DNA of 64,000 bases from Actinomadura sp. WMMA1423 (GTDB lineage Bacteria > Actinomycetota > Actinomycetes > Streptosporangiales > Streptosporangiaceae), in NCBI RefSeq assembly GCF_006547145.1, contig NZ_CP041244.1, positions 992,001 to 1,056,000 on the forward strand, written 5' to 3'. A program made the position numbers and the translations under genes. This document shows, one piece after another, positions 11,057-21,478 of the stretch; position 1 is the stretch's first letter, and the number at the start of each line of letters is the position of its first letter. The notes beneath the pieces are model-generated. The model saw nothing but the letters and a program-made list of their open reading frames with translations. It had not been told where the DNA came from and searched no databases.

Positions 11057-12292
11057 TCAGGAGAACTCGGCGAGGGTGCGCTCGGCCTCTTCCAGCCAGG
11101 CACGGCGGGCGCTGAGGGCCTCCTCGGCCTCCTTGACGTCCTTGGCGCGGCCGGCCTCGCGGGCCTTGCCGAGCCGCTTCTCCAGCTGCTCGATGGAGCT
11201 GCGGAGCTGCCCCACCGTGGCCTCGGCGCGGGCGCGGGCCTCGGGGTTGGTGCGGCGCCACTCGTTCTCCTCGGCGGAGCGGACGGCCTCCTCGATCTTG
11301 CGGAGCCGTCCCTCGAGGCGGTCGCGCTGGTCGCGCGGGACCATCCCGGCGGCCTCCCAGCGCTCCTGGATCGCACGCAGGGACTGGCGGGCCTGCCGGA
11401 TGTCCCGCACGGGCAGCAGCCGCTCGGCCTCGGCGAGGATCTTCTCCTTCTCCTCGGCGTTCCCGCGGAACTCGGCGTCGCGCTCGGCGAACGCGGCGCT
11501 GCGGGCCTGGAAGAAGGTGTCCTGGGCGCCCTTGAAGCGGACCCACAGGTCCTCCTCGGCGTCCCGGGAGGCGCGCCCGGCCACCTTCCAGCGGCGCATC
11601 AGGTCGCGGTAGGCGGCGGCCGTGTCGCCCCAGTCGGTGGAGCCGGACATCGCCTCGGCCTCGGCGACCAGGCGCTCCTTCTCCCGCCGGGCCTCCTCGC
11701 GCTGGTCGTCGAGGGTGGCGAAGTAGGCCTTGCGGCGCTTGGTGAAGGCGTTGCGGGCGGCCGACAGCCGCTTCCACAGCGCGGTCTCGGTGGGGCGGTC
11801 GATGCGGTCGGCGGCCTTCCACTCCTCGACCAGCTGGCGCAGGCGCTCGCCGCCGTTCTTCCAGTGCGTCTCCTCGACCGCGATCCGCTCGGCCTCGGCG
11901 ACGATCCGCTCCTTGGTCTCGCGGGCCTCGTGCCGGTGCTGCTCGCGCTGGGCCTTGACCTCCTCGCGGCGCCGCCCGACCTGCTCGGACAGGCCTTCCA
12001 GACGGCGCAGGAGGGCGCCGAGGTCGCCGACGGCGTGCGCCTCGGCGACGGCCTCGCGGAGCCGGTCGATGCTCTGCTGGGCCTGGGCCGGCTGCAGGTC
12101 GGTGGTGCGGACCCGCTGCTCGAGCAGGCCGATCTCGGTGGCGAGCGCGTCGTACTTGCGCTTGAAGTAGGCCAGGGCCTCTTCGGGCGCGCCGGCCTGC
12201 CAGGAACCGACGACCCGCTCGCCGTCGGCCGTCCTGACATAGACGGTGCCGTCCTCGTCCACCCGGCCCCAGGGATCGGTCGCGCTGGACAC
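11057..12292 (-). CDS. DUF349 repeat protein
   Basis: A 411-aa, highly charged, almost all-helical protein made of several DUF349 repeats. Recurring elements are W-containing helices such as RWKVAGRASRDAEEDLWVRFKGAQDTFF and RWEAAGMVPRDQRDRLEGRL (quoted in part). The N-terminal DPWGRVDEDGTVYVRT is the usual actinobacterial opening. GTG at 12292 is chosen because AGGAGG lies 5 nt upstream. The molecular role is unknown; the composition fits a coiled-coil RNA- or DNA-associated cytosolic protein. Confidence 0.9.
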   Translation of the reverse strand: MSSATDPWGRVDEDGTVYVRTADGERVVGSWQAGAPEEALAYFKRKYDALATEIGLLEQRVRTTDLQPAQAQQSIDRLREAVAEAHAVGDLGALLRRLEGLSEQVGRRREEVKAQREQHRHEARETKERIVAEAERIAVEETHWKNGGERLRQLVEEWKAADRIDRPTETALWKRLSAARNAFTKRRKAYFATLDDQREEARREKERLVAEAEAMSGSTDWGDTAAAYRDLMRRWKVAGRASRDAEEDLWVRFKGAQDTFFQARSAAFAERDAEFRGNAEEKEKILAEAERLLPVRDIRQARQSLRAIQERWEAAGMVPRDQRDRLEGRLRKIEEAVRSAEENEWRRTNPEARARAEATVGQLRSSIEQLEKRLGKAREAGRAKDVKEAEEALSARRAWLEEAERTLAEFS

Positions 12293-12365
12293 CCTTGCCT
12301 CCTGAATCGCGGGTCCGGACGCGCTCACGGCGACCGGACCCTCCACACCTTAGTATCCCGTTCGC

Positions 12366-13115
12366 CTATTTCCCGGCGATCGCGACGTCCTGGATCTCTA
12401 CCTTCTTCTTGGGCGCGCCGTCGCCCTTCGGCTCCGAGCCCGCGTCGGCGATCTTCTTCAGCACGTCCAGGCCCTTGGTGATCTTCCCGAACACCGTGTA
12501 CTCCGGCGGGAGCTGCGAGTCCTTGTAGACCATGAAGAACTGGCTGCCGTTGGAGTCCGGCAGGCTGCTGTGCGCCATGGCGAGCGTGCCCTCGGTGTAG
12601 GTGGCGCCGCCGGTGTTCTCGTTGGCGAACTGGTAGCCCGGCCCGCCGGTGCCCTTCGCCGTCGGATCGCCGCACTGCAGGACGTTCAGCCCGCCGCTCG
12701 TCAGCCGGTGGCACGAGGTCTTGTCGAAGAAGTTCTTCTGCGCCAGGTAGGTGAACGAGTTGACCGTGCACGGCGCCTTGTCGCCGTACAGCTGCATCTC
12801 CACGTCGCCCTGGTTGGTCTTCATCGTCGTCTGGACGATGTTCGGGTAGGCGGGCTTGCCCGAAGGGGTGCCGATGCCCTTGGGCGCGCCGTCCTGCTCG
12901 GCCGCCTTGTAGGTGCACTGGGGCCCGGCGGCGGTGGACTTGTCGTCCTTGCTGAGCACCATGAACGCGCCGCCGCCGACCACGACGACCGCCACCACCG
13001 CCGCAACGGTGATGATCTTGAGTCTGCGCGCCCGCGCCGCCTCCTGCGCCTGCCGCTGCCGCTGGCGCTCGTAGCGCTGCCGCGCGAGCTGCTTCTTGCG
13101 GTCCTTCGACGCCAC
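12366..13115 (-). CDS. Membrane-anchored cyclophilin-type peptidyl-prolyl isomerase
   Basis: This 249-aa protein has a basic N-terminus (1-31), one membrane helix (about 33-54) and an extracytoplasmic cyclophilin domain. Cyclophilin signatures are CHRLTSGGLNVLQCGDPTAKGTGGPG, GTLAMAHSS and NGSQFFMVY (quoted in parts), and the active-site Arg lies in CHRL. It catalyses proline isomerisation during folding of exported proteins. It corresponds in position to the ppiB gene near relA in mycobacteria. Confidence 0.9.
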   Translation of the reverse strand: MASKDRKKQLARQRYERQRQRQAQEAARARRLKIITVAAVVAVVVVGGGAFMVLSKDDKSTAAGPQCTYKAAEQDGAPKGIGTPSGKPAYPNIVQTTMKTNQGDVEMQLYGDKAPCTVNSFTYLAQKNFFDKTSCHRLTSGGLNVLQCGDPTAKGTGGPGYQFANENTGGATYTEGTLAMAHSSLPDSNGSQFFMVYKDSQLPPEYTVFGKITKGLDVLKKIADAGSEPKGDGAPKKKVEIQDVAIAGK

Positions 13116-13156
13116 GTGCCTCGCCTCTCCGGTGTGATCAGGTGAACGTGCAGCGC

Positions 13157-13162
13157 ATAGTA
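13157..13162 (-). promoter_or_regulatory. Predicted -10 box upstream of the cyclophilin gene
   Basis: TACTAT on the minus strand, 41 nt before the cyclophilin ATG. The region upstream (GCGCTTTTACTCG) has no good -35 match, so this is only a candidate. Confidence 0.35.
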
Positions 13163-13334
13163 GCGGTACCCGCGAGTAAAAGCGCCTCGGCGTTCAGGGA
13201 GCGCCTCCCCGCCCGGCGGCGCCCCCGGCGCGCCGGCCCGCGACACGTCGGCCGCACTATCCCGTTCGCGGTGGCCGCGGCCGCGCCGGTACCCTCGAAC
13301 ACGCCCACCGAGATGGTTCTAAGGAAGGACGACC

Positions 13335-14075
13335 GTGCTCGTCGCCGGGTTCCCCGCTGGATCGTTCGCCGCGAACTGCTACGTCGTGGCGCCCGCCGCG
13401 GGCGAGGAGTGCGTGATCATCGATCCCGGCCAGGACGCCGAGGCCGGGATCGAGGAGATCCTGCGCGAGCACCGGCTGAAGCCGGTCGCGGTGCTGCTGA
13501 CGCACGGCCACCTCGACCACGTCTGGTCGGTGGCCCCGGTCTGCGGCGCCAAGGACGTCCCCGCCTACGTCCATCCGGACGACCGCGACCTGCTGACCGA
13601 CCCGGCCAAGGGCCTGTCGCTCGGCGCCGGGCAGCAGCTGTTCGGCGGCCTGGAGCTCTCCGAGCCCGACGACGTGCGCGAACTGGCCGACGGGGCGGTG
13701 CTGGAGCTGGCCGGGCTGAGCCTCACCGTCGACCACGCACCGGGCCATACGCCCGGGTCGGTGACGTTCCGGACGCCCAGCACGCCGCAGATCCCCGACG
13801 TGATGTTCACCGGGGACCTGCTGTTCGCCGGCTCCATCGGGCGCACCGACCTGCCGGGCGGATCGTACGAGCAGATCCTCGCCAGCCTGTCCCGGGTGTG
13901 CCTCACGATGCCCGACGAGACGGCCGTCCTGCCCGGCCACGGCGACCAGACCACAATCGGCCGTGAGCGCGCGGCCAATCCGTTCCTGACCGGCGTTTTG
14001 CCGGGGGGTCCAGGGGGGTCGTCCCCCCTGGGGAATCGGTTGGCCCCCGCTGACGGACCTGACAAGGGATTCTGA
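13335..14075 (+). CDS. MBL-fold metallo-hydrolase (glyoxalase II-like)
   Basis: The 246-aa enzyme has the metallo-beta-lactamase zinc motif [13 protein letters not shown], downstream ligands in [10 protein letters not shown] and [19 protein letters not shown], and a terminal [13 protein letters not shown]. It probably hydrolyses a thioester such as an acyl-thiol. In an actinobacterium the thiol is likely mycothiol, which is inference. The GTG start has GGAAGG upstream. The last 25 residues are a Gly/Pro-rich extension past the usual NPFL end. hisS starts 10 bp downstream, as in mycobacteria. Confidence 0.9.
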   Translation: MLVAGFPAGSFAANCYVVAPAAGEECVIIDPGQDAEAGIEEILREHRLKPVAVLLTHGHLDHVWSVAPVCGAKDVPAYVHPDDRDLLTDPAKGLSLGAGQQLFGGLELSEPDDVRELADGAVLELAGLSLTVDHAPGHTPGSVTFRTPSTPQIPDVMFTGDLLFAGSIGRTDLPGGSYEQILASLSRVCLTMPDETAVLPGHGDQTTIGRERAANPFLTGVLPGGPGGSSPLGNRLAPADGPDKGF

Positions 14076-14085
14076 ACCTAAGACC

Positions 14086-15366
14086 ATGAGTTCGAGCTTC
14101 CGGGCCCCCAAGGGGGTCAGCGAATACGTGCCGCCGCGGGCGGACCTCTTCTACGCCATCCGGGAGGCGTTCGCCGAGCAGGCGAGGCTGGCCGGCTACG
14201 GCTACCTGGAACTGCCCGTGTTCGAGGACACGAACCTGTTCCGGCGCGGCGTCGGCGAGTCCACCGACGTGGTCTCCAAGGAGATGTACACCTTCGAGGA
14301 CAGGGGCGGCCGTTCGCTGACGCTGCGCCCCGAGTTCACCGCGTCGGTGCTGCGCTCCGTCCTGGAGAACAACCTGCACAAGGGCCCGCTGCCGGTGAAG
14401 GTGTGGACGACCGGGGCCGCGTTCCGCGCCGAGCGCCCCCAGCAGGGCCGCTACCGGCAGTTCTACCAGCTCGACCTGGAGGCGATCGGCAGCGAGGACC
14501 CGCAGGTCGACGCCGAGACCATCGCGATCGCGTGGGACTGGTACCGCTCCCTGGGCCTGACCCGGGTGCGGCTGCTGCTGAACTCGCTCGGCTGCAAGGA
14601 GTGCCGCCCCGCCTACCGGGCCCTCCTGCAGGACTTCCTGCGCGGCCTGGACCTGGACGAGGACACCCGCGCCCGCGTCGAGATCAACCCGCTGCGGGTG
14701 CTGGACGACAAGCGCCCCAAGGTCCGCGAGCAGCTCACGGGCGCCCCGCTCATGGCCGACCACCTGTGCCCTGCGTGCAAGGCGCACCACGACCGCGTCC
14801 GGGAACTGCTCGCCGACCTCGGCATCGCGTGGGAGGACACCCCCACCCTCGTCCGCGGCCTCGACTACTACACCCGCACCACCTACGAGTTCGACCACCC
14901 GCTGCTCGGCGCCCAGTCCGGCATCGGCGGCGGCGGCCGCTACGACGGGCTGTCGGAGGACATCGGCGGCCCGCCCCTGCCCGGCATCGGGTTCGGCCTC
15001 GGCCTGGACCGCACGATCCTCGCGCTGGAGGCCGAGTCGTCGGACGGGCAGGGCCCCGCGTTCGCCGCGAAGCCCCGCTGCGAGGCGTTCGGGGTGGCGC
15101 TCGGCGACACCGCCGAGCGGCGCATGTTCGCCCTCGTCGCCGAACTGCGCCGCGCCGGGATCGCCGCCGACATGGCGTTCGGCGGCAAGAGGCTGAAGGG
15201 CGCCATGAAGGACGCGGACCGCTCGGGCGCCCGGTACGCCGTGATCCTCGGGGAGCGAGATATCGCGGACGGCGTCGCCCAGGTCAAGGACATGGCCGAG
15301 GGCGAGCAGACCGCCGTCCCGCTGACCGACCTCACCACGACGTTGAAGGAAAGGCTCTCCAGATGA
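14086..15366 (+). CDS. hisS: Histidyl-tRNA synthetase
   Basis: A class II synthetase that charges tRNA-His. The 426-aa product carries motif 2 ([18 protein letters not shown]), the His-specific loops [15 protein letters not shown] and [11 protein letters not shown], motif 3 ([11 protein letters not shown]) and a C-terminal anticodon-binding domain. The N-terminal [11 protein letters not shown] is typical. The stop overlaps the aspS start as ATGA (15363-15366), so hisS and aspS form one translationally coupled operon, possibly with the MBL gene. Confidence 0.96.
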   Translation: MSSSFRAPKGVSEYVPPRADLFYAIREAFAEQARLAGYGYLELPVFEDTNLFRRGVGESTDVVSKEMYTFEDRGGRSLTLRPEFTASVLRSVLENNLHKGPLPVKVWTTGAAFRAERPQQGRYRQFYQLDLEAIGSEDPQVDAETIAIAWDWYRSLGLTRVRLLLNSLGCKECRPAYRALLQDFLRGLDLDEDTRARVEINPLRVLDDKRPKVREQLTGAPLMADHLCPACKAHHDRVRELLADLGIAWEDTPTLVRGLDYYTRTTYEFDHPLLGAQSGIGGGGRYDGLSEDIGGPPLPGIGFGLGLDRTILALEAESSDGQGPAFAAKPRCEAFGVALGDTAERRMFALVAELRRAGIAADMAFGGKRLKGAMKDADRSGARYAVILGERDIADGVAQVKDMAEGEQTAVPLTDLTTTLKERLSR

Positions 15367-17123
15367 TCCGCACCCACGAGGCGGGCACGCTCCGCAAGGA
15401 GCACGCCGGGCAGCAGGTAACGCTGGCCGGCTGGGTCGGCCGCCGCCGCGACCACGGCGGCGTCACGTTCATCGACCTGCGCGACGCCTCCGGCACCGCG
15501 CAGGTCGTCTTCCGCGAGGAGGACACCGCGCACGACCTCCGCGCCGAGTACTGCGTCAAGGTCGTCGGCGAGGTCCGCGTGCGGCCGGAGGGCAACGAGA
15601 ACCCCGAGCTGCCCACCGGCGAGGTCGAGGTCGCCGCCGCCGACATCGAGGTGCTGTCGGACGCGGCGCCGCTGCCGTTCCCCATCGAGGGCGACGTCAA
15701 CGTCAACGAGGAGATCCGCCTCAAGTACCGCTACCTCGACCTGCGGCGCGAGGCCGTCGCGCGGGCGATGAGGATCCGGTCGGAGGCCTCGTTCCTGACG
15801 CACGAGGTGATGCGCGAGCACGGCTTCGTGAACGTCGAGACGCCCACCCTCACCCGGTCCACGCCGGAGGGCGCGCGCGACTTCCTCGTCCCCGTCCGGC
15901 TCCAGCCGGGCCACTGGTACGCGCTCCCGCAGTCGCCGCAGCTGTTCAAGCAGCTCCTCATGGTCGGCGGCCTCGAGCGCTACTACCAGATCGCCCGCTG
16001 CTACCGCGACGAGGACTTCCGCGCCGACCGGCAGCCCGAGTTCACCCAGATCGACATCGAGATGTCCTTCGCCGAGCAGGACGACGTCCTCAGGGTCGGC
16101 GAGGACCTCGTGGCCCGCCTGTGGAAGGAGATCGCCGGGTACGAGATCCCCCGCCCGATCCCCCACATCACCTACGCCGACGCGATGGCCCGCTACGGCT
16201 CCGACAAGCCGGACCTGCGGTTCGGCAACGAGCTGACCGACATGACCGAGTACTTCGCCGGCACGTCGTTCCGCGTGTTCCAGGCCCCGTACGTCGGCGC
16301 CGTCGTCATGCCGGGCGGCGCGTCCCAGACCCGCAAGGAGCTGGACGGCTGGCAGGACTGGGCGAAGGCGCGCGGAGCGCGCGGCCTCGCCTACGTGCTC
16401 GTCCAGGAGGACGGCACCCTCGGCGGCCCGGTCGCCAAGAACCTCTCCGACGCCGAGAAGGAGGGCCTCGCCGCCAGGACCGGCGCCTCCCCCGGCGACG
16501 CGGTCTTCTTCGGGGCCGGCAAGCGGCACTCCACCCAGGAGCTCCTCGGCGCCGCGCGCCTGGAGATCGGCCGCCGCCGCGGCCTGATCGACGAGTCCGC
16601 CTGGGAGTTCGTCTGGGTCGTGGACGCGCCGATCTTCGAACCGGTCGAGGACGACAAGGGCGAGCAGATCGGCTGGACGTCGGTGCACCACCCGTTCACC
16701 GCACCCAAGCCCGAGTTCGCCGACACCTTCCACGAGGACCCGGGCCCCGCCCTGGCCGACGCCTACGACCTCGTCCTCAACGGCAACGAGATCGGCGGCG
16801 GCTCCATCCGTATCCACCGCGCCGAGATGCAGCAGCGCGTCTTCGACGTGCTGGGCCTGTCCAAGCAGGAGGCGGAGTCCAAGTTCGGCTTCCTGCTGGA
16901 GGCGTTCAAGTTCGGGCCTCCCCCGCACGGCGGCATCGCGTTCGGCTGGGACCGGGTGGTCATGCTCCTCGCCCGCCAGGACTCCATCCGCGACGTGATC
17001 GCCTTCCCGAAGGCCGCGTCCGGCTACGACCCCCTGACCGCCGCGCCGACCCCCATCACCCCGGAGCAGCGCGCGGAGGCCGGCGTCGACTTCGTCCCCG
17101 AGGACGAGCCCTCCGACGACTGA
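15363..17123 (+). CDS. aspS: Aspartyl-tRNA synthetase, bacterial type, probably non-discriminating
   Basis: The 586-aa class II synthetase has an N-terminal OB anticodon domain, motif 2 ([19 protein letters not shown]), a GAD insertion and motif 3 ([15 protein letters not shown]). In the OB domain the sequence is RRRDHGG with His31, where the discriminating E. coli enzyme has Leu, and PEGNEN has Gly77 where E. coli has Lys. Those residues mark enzymes that also charge tRNA-Asn for later GatCAB amidation (family knowledge). Its 3' end is followed by a perfect palindrome terminator. Confidence 0.96.
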   Translation: MIRTHEAGTLRKEHAGQQVTLAGWVGRRRDHGGVTFIDLRDASGTAQVVFREEDTAHDLRAEYCVKVVGEVRVRPEGNENPELPTGEVEVAAADIEVLSDAAPLPFPIEGDVNVNEEIRLKYRYLDLRREAVARAMRIRSEASFLTHEVMREHGFVNVETPTLTRSTPEGARDFLVPVRLQPGHWYALPQSPQLFKQLLMVGGLERYYQIARCYRDEDFRADRQPEFTQIDIEMSFAEQDDVLRVGEDLVARLWKEIAGYEIPRPIPHITYADAMARYGSDKPDLRFGNELTDMTEYFAGTSFRVFQAPYVGAVVMPGGASQTRKELDGWQDWAKARGARGLAYVLVQEDGTLGGPVAKNLSDAEKEGLAARTGASPGDAVFFGAGKRHSTQELLGAARLEIGRRRGLIDESAWEFVWVVDAPIFEPVEDDKGEQIGWTSVHHPFTAPKPEFADTFHEDPGPALADAYDLVLNGNEIGGGSIRIHRAEMQQRVFDVLGLSKQEAESKFGFLLEAFKFGPPPHGGIAFGWDRVVMLLARQDSIRDVIAFPKAASGYDPLTAAPTPITPEQRAEAGVDFVPEDEPSDD

Positions 17124-17126
17124 CCC

Positions 17127-17170
17127 GCACGCGAAAGGGCGGCCGCGCGCGCGGCCGCCCTTTCGCGTGC
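17127..17170. terminator. 44-bp perfect palindrome, bidirectional terminator between aspS and relA
   Basis: Two 22-bp arms beginning GCACGCGAAAGGGCGG meet with no spacer and are exact reverse complements. The palindrome starts 3 bp after the aspS stop and ends 6 bp before the relA stop on the other strand, so it can terminate both converging transcripts. Confidence 0.85.
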
Positions 17171-17176
17171 GTGCTC

Positions 17177-19657
17177 CTACTTGGTGGCGCCGCTGGTCAC
17201 CCGGTAGACGTCGTAGACGCCGTCGATGGAGCGGACGGCCTTCAGGACGTGCCCGAGGTGCTTCGGGTCGCCCATCTCGAAGGTGAAGCGGCTGACGGCG
17301 ACGCGGTCGCGGGTCGTGGTGACCGACGCCGACAGGATGTTGACGTGCTGGTCGGACAGGACGCGCGTCACGTCCGACAGCAGGCGCGGACGGTCGAGCG
17401 CCTCCACCTGGATCGCGACGAGGAACACCGAGTCCTCGCCCGGGGACCACTTGACGTCGATCAGGCGGTCCGGCTGCGACTTCAGGCTCTCGACGTTGGC
17501 GCAGTCGGCGCGGTGGACCGAGACGCCGTGGCCGCGGGTCACGAAGCCGACGATGTCGTCGCCGGGCACCGGGGTGCAGCAGCGCGACAGCCGGACCCAC
17601 ACGTCCGGGTCGTCGGCGACGACGACGCCCGGGTCGCCGGCGGGGCGGGTGCGCTTGCGCCGGGTCGGCAGCGCGATCTCGGCGAGGTCCTCCTCGGCGC
17701 TCTCGACGCCGCCGAGCGCGTCGACCAGGCGCTGGACGACGTGCTGCGCGGAGACCTGGCTCTCGCCGACGGCCGCGTACAGCGACGACACGTCCGGGTA
17801 GCGCATGTCGCGGGCGAGGGCGAGCAGGGCCTCGCCCGACATCATCCGCTGGAGCGGCATGTTCTGCTTGCGCATCGCGCGGGCGATGGCGTCCTTGCCG
17901 GACTCGATCGCGGTGTCGCGCCGCTCCTTGGAGAACCAGTGCTTGATCTTGTTGCGGGCGCGGGCGCTCTTGACGAAGCCGAGCCAGTCGCGGCTCGGGC
18001 CCGCGTCGGGCGACTTGGAGGTGAAGACCTCGACGGTGTCGCCGTTGTCGAGGGTCGATTCGAGGGGGACGAGGCGGCCGTTGACGCGGGCGCCGATACA
18101 TCGGTGCCCGACCTCGGTGTGGATCGCGTACGCGAAGTCGACGGGGGTCGCGCCCTGCGGCAGCGCGATCACGTCGCCCTTCGGGGTGAACACGAAGACC
18201 TCGGAGACCGACAGGTCGAAGCGGAGCGACTCCAGGAACTCGGCCGGGTCGGCGGTCTCCTTCTGCCAGTCGAGGAGCTGGCGGAGCCACTGCATGTCAC
18301 CGGCCTTGCGGCCGCCGACCGTCTCCTCCTTGTACTTCCAGTGCGCGGCGACGCCGTACTCGGCGCGGCGGTGCATGCCCCAGGTGCGGATCTGCAGCTC
18401 GACGGGCTTGCCCTCCGGGCCGATCACCGTCGTGTGCAGCGACTGGTACATGTTGAACTTCGGCATCGCGATGTAGTCCTTGAACCGGCCGGGGACCGGG
18501 TTCCACCGCGCGTGGATCGAGCCGAGTGCGGCGTAGCAGTCGCGGACGCTGTCGACGAGGACCCGGATGCCGACCAGGTCGTAGATGTCGTCGAAGCTGA
18601 CGTCCCGCGCGATCATCTTCTGGTAGATCGAGTAGTAGTGCTTCGGCCGGCCCGTCACGGTGGCCTTGATCCGGGCCTCGCGCAGGTCGGTGGAGACGTT
18701 CTCGATCACTTCCTGCAGGTAGACGTCGCGGCGCGGGGCGCGCTCGGACACCAGGCGGGCGATCTCGTCGAACCGCTTGGGGTACAGCGTGGCGAACGCG
18801 AGGTCCTCCAGCTCCCACTTCAGCGTGTTCATCCCGAGGCGGTGCGCGAGCGGCGCGAACACCTCCAGGGTCTCGCGGGCCTTCTTCTCCTGCTTGTGCC
18901 GCGGCATGTAGCGCAGGGTGCGCATGTTGTGCAGCCGGTCGCCGAGCTTGATCACCAGGACGCGGATGTCGCGGGACATCGCCACGACCATCTTGCGCAC
19001 GGTCTCGGCCTCCGCGGCCTCCCCGTACTTGACCTTGTCGAGCTTGGTGACGCCGTCGACCAGGGCGGCGATCTCCTCGCCGAACTCGGCGCTCAGCTGG
19101 TCGAGGGTGTAGGGGGTGTCCTCGACGGTGTCGTGCAGCAGCGCCGCGCAGAGCGTCTCGGTGTTCATGCCGAGCTCGGCGAGGATCGTGGCGACCGCGA
19201 GCGGATGCGTGATGTACGGGTCGCCGCTCTTGCGCTTCTGGTGCCGGTGGTAGTGCGCGGCCACGTCGTAGGCGCGCTCGATGAGCCGGAGGTCCGCCTT
19301 CGGGTGCGTGTTGCGGACCGTCTTGATCAGAGGTTCGAGTACCGGGTTCATAGCGGGGCCGCGCTGGGCGCCCAACCTGGCGAGCCTGCGGCGCACCCGG
19401 GCGGCGGACGGCGGGATCGTGGCCGGCGTGGGCCTGGACGGGACGGCGGACCCGGACTCGTCATCGGCGTCCGGGGCGGCGGCGGGGCCTGTGGCTGGGG
19501 GGGCATCGGGTCTCGATGGCTGGGCGGGCGGGGCGGACGCGGGGGTCCGGGCGGCGGGGTCGTCGGGCTCGGGCGGCCGGACGTCGGGCGGTGGCGGCGC
19601 GCGCCGTTCCTCGGCGGCGGCGTTCACCGCGTCGGTCGATACCACCTCACCTGGCAC
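17177..19657 (-). CDS. relA: Bifunctional (p)ppGpp synthetase/hydrolase RelA/SpoT
   Basis: This Rsh enzyme makes and degrades the stringent-response alarmone. The 826-aa protein has a long Pro/Ala-rich N-terminal extension (about 1-95), an HD hydrolase domain with intact [14 protein letters not shown], a synthetase domain with [12 protein letters not shown] and [11 protein letters not shown], a TGS domain ([14 protein letters not shown]) and a C-terminal ACT domain. Both catalytic motifs look intact. GTG at 19657 is supported by AGGGAGG 4-5 nt upstream. apt lies just upstream on the same strand, the usual actinobacterial order. Confidence 0.95.
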   Translation of the reverse strand: MPGEVVSTDAVNAAAEERRAPPPPDVRPPEPDDPAARTPASAPPAQPSRPDAPPATGPAAAPDADDESGSAVPSRPTPATIPPSAARVRRRLARLGAQRGPAMNPVLEPLIKTVRNTHPKADLRLIERAYDVAAHYHRHQKRKSGDPYITHPLAVATILAELGMNTETLCAALLHDTVEDTPYTLDQLSAEFGEEIAALVDGVTKLDKVKYGEAAEAETVRKMVVAMSRDIRVLVIKLGDRLHNMRTLRYMPRHKQEKKARETLEVFAPLAHRLGMNTLKWELEDLAFATLYPKRFDEIARLVSERAPRRDVYLQEVIENVSTDLREARIKATVTGRPKHYYSIYQKMIARDVSFDDIYDLVGIRVLVDSVRDCYAALGSIHARWNPVPGRFKDYIAMPKFNMYQSLHTTVIGPEGKPVELQIRTWGMHRRAEYGVAAHWKYKEETVGGRKAGDMQWLRQLLDWQKETADPAEFLESLRFDLSVSEVFVFTPKGDVIALPQGATPVDFAYAIHTEVGHRCIGARVNGRLVPLESTLDNGDTVEVFTSKSPDAGPSRDWLGFVKSARARNKIKHWFSKERRDTAIESGKDAIARAMRKQNMPLQRMMSGEALLALARDMRYPDVSSLYAAVGESQVSAQHVVQRLVDALGGVESAEEDLAEIALPTRRKRTRPAGDPGVVVADDPDVWVRLSRCCTPVPGDDIVGFVTRGHGVSVHRADCANVESLKSQPDRLIDVKWSPGEDSVFLVAIQVEALDRPRLLSDVTRVLSDQHVNILSASVTTTRDRVAVSRFTFEMGDPKHLGHVLKAVRSIDGVYDVYRVTSGATK

Positions 19658-19734
19658 CCAGCCTCCCTAGTCCATCCGGGCGCCGCGCCCTTGCCGCGGG
19701 GTCGCGCCCGTCCCCATCGGACCCTGATTGGCCC

Positions 19735-19740
19735 AGTGTA
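19735..19740 (-). promoter_or_regulatory. Candidate -10 box between apt and relA
   Basis: TACACT on the minus strand, about 80 nt upstream of the relA GTG and just after the apt stop, could give relA its own promoter. No clear -35 was seen. Confidence 0.3.
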
Positions 19741-19758
19741 TCCGGCGCCTATTTCGTA

Positions 19759-20283
19759 CTAGACCGTAACCAGGGAATGAACGTCCAGATTCCCCAGCTT
19801 GTCGCGTCCGTGTAGGAACGACAGCTCGAGGAGGACCGACAGCCCGACGACCTCGCCGCCGCCGCGCCGGACGAGTTCGGTCGCGGCCCTGGCCGTCCCG
19901 CCGGTCGCCAGCACGTCGTCGACGATCAGCACCCGGTCGCCGGGCTCGAAGGCGTCGAGATGGATCTCGATCGTCTCGCTCCCGTACTCGAGATCATAGG
20001 TCTCCGCGTCCGTCGCCGAGGGCAGTTTCCCCTTCTTGCGCACCGGGACGAAGCCCGCGCCGAAGTGGTAGGCGACGGGCGCGGCGAGGATGAACCCGCG
20101 GGCCTCGATACCGACGATCTTGTCGACCGTGCCGCGGCCGTGGTGGTTGACCACGGCGTCCACCACGCCGGCGAACGCCACATGGTCGGCCAGCAGCGGG
20201 GTGATGTCCTTGAACATCACCCCCTGCTTGGGATAGTCGGGAATGTCGCGGATCCGCTCCCGGATCAGCTTGTCGAGGTCCAC
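19759..20283 (-). CDS. apt: Adenine phosphoribosyltransferase
   Basis: Apt converts adenine and PRPP to AMP in purine salvage. The 174-aa product has the PRPP-binding motif VLIVDDVLATGGTARA, the purine-site segment GIEARGFILAAPVAY and the N-terminal DIPDYPKQGVMFKDITPLL. A GTG start is used. The gene lies 17 bp after secF and before relA, consistent with co-transcription in the secD-secF-apt-relA block. Confidence 0.95.
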   Translation of the reverse strand: MDLDKLIRERIRDIPDYPKQGVMFKDITPLLADHVAFAGVVDAVVNHHGRGTVDKIVGIEARGFILAAPVAYHFGAGFVPVRKKGKLPSATDAETYDLEYGSETIEIHLDAFEPGDRVLIVDDVLATGGTARAATELVRRGGGEVVGLSVLLELSFLHGRDKLGNLDVHSLVTV

Positions 20284-20300
20284 TCCGACGATCCCCCGCC

Positions 20301-21476
20301 CTACTTGCCGCCGCGGCGCTGCTGCCGCGACCCGCGCTTCGGCTGCTGCCGCGACCCCGTCTGCACGACCTTCCGCACGGTGACCGTGCTGCGAACGTCA
20401 CTGGCGGGACGGTCGGCGCCCTCGCCCTCGGGATCGTCTTCCGGGTCGTCGTCCTGCGCCGCCGCGCTCCGGGAGGCCCCGGCGCCCGCCTTGACCTTGG
20501 CCTTGGACGCCCGCTTGGCGCTCTGCTCGCGCCGGGCGATGTTCTCCCGGAGCTGCCGGTACTTCGGCTCGCGCTCCTTGAACTGGACCAGCAGCGGCGT
20601 CGCCACGCAGATCGAGGAGTAGGTGCCGACGATCATCCCGACGAACAGGGCGAGCGACAGGTCCTTCAGCGTGCCGGCGCCGAACAGCGTCGTCCCGATG
20701 AACAGGATCGCGCCGACGGGCAGGATCGCCACCAGGGAGGTGTTCAGCGAGCGCACCAGGGTGTTGCTGAGCGCCTGGTTCGCGGCCTCGCTGTAGGTCG
20801 TCTTGGAGGTCGGCCCGAGCGGCTTGGTGACCTCCTTGATCATGTCGAACACGACGACGGCGTCGTACAGCGAGTAGCCGAGGATCGTCAGGAAGCCCAG
20901 CAGCGTCGCCGGGGTCACCTCGAACCCGGACCAGGCGTAGATGCCGGCCGTGATCACGAGGTCGTGGACGAGCGCGACCACCGCGGCCACGGCCATCCGC
21001 CACTCGAACGCCACCGACAGGTAGCCGATGATCAAGATCATGAAGACGAGCAGCGCCTGCCAGGCCTTCTTCTGGATCTCACCGCCCCACGAGGCGCCGA
21101 CGACCTGGGTGCTGACCTTGTCGGCGGGGACGGTCAGCTCCTTGGCGACGCTCGTCTTGACCTCGGTGACCTCGTTCGAGGACAGGCTCTCGGTCGTGAC
21201 CCGCCAGTCGCCGCCCGCCTTCTGCACGATCACCTGGTGGGCGCCGCCGTCGGTGACGGCGCCGCGCACCTGCTCGATCGAGGCACCCGGCGCCTTGAAG
21301 GTGAAGACGGAACCGCCCTTGAACTCGACGCCGAAGTTGAGCCCCTGCACCAGCAGGCCCGCGATCGACAGCGCCAGCAGCAGCCCGGAGATCGTGTACC
21401 AGATCTTCGGCCGGCCGACGATGTCGGCGCTGATCTCGCCCCGGTAGATCCGGGAGAATGCCGCACGCGTTCCCAT
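20301..21476 (-). CDS. secF: Protein translocase subunit SecF
   Basis: SecF forms with SecD the proton-driven membrane complex that helps SecYEG release exported proteins. The 391-aa protein has six predicted membrane helices, the N-terminal GVEFKGGSVF motif and the conserved helix GYSLYDAVVVFDMIKE. A hydrophilic C-terminal tail rich in Lys, Asp and Glu and ending RRGGK extends beyond the last helix. It starts 2 bp after the secD stop. Confidence 0.95.
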   Translation of the reverse strand: MGTRAAFSRIYRGEISADIVGRPKIWYTISGLLLALSIAGLLVQGLNFGVEFKGGSVFTFKAPGASIEQVRGAVTDGGAHQVIVQKAGGDWRVTTESLSSNEVTEVKTSVAKELTVPADKVSTQVVGASWGGEIQKKAWQALLVFMILIIGYLSVAFEWRMAVAAVVALVHDLVITAGIYAWSGFEVTPATLLGFLTILGYSLYDAVVVFDMIKEVTKPLGPTSKTTYSEAANQALSNTLVRSLNTSLVAILPVGAILFIGTTLFGAGTLKDLSLALFVGMIVGTYSSICVATPLLVQFKEREPKYRQLRENIARREQSAKRASKAKVKAGAGASRSAAAQDDDPEDDPEGEGADRPASDVRSTVTVRKVVQTGSRQQPKRGSRQQRRGGK

Positions 21477-21478
21477 GC

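Noticed and set aside
17127..17170. Regulatory operator or small-RNA gene at the 44-bp palindrome
   Set aside because: It sits between two converging stop codons a few bases away on each side, so a bidirectional terminator is the simplest reading.
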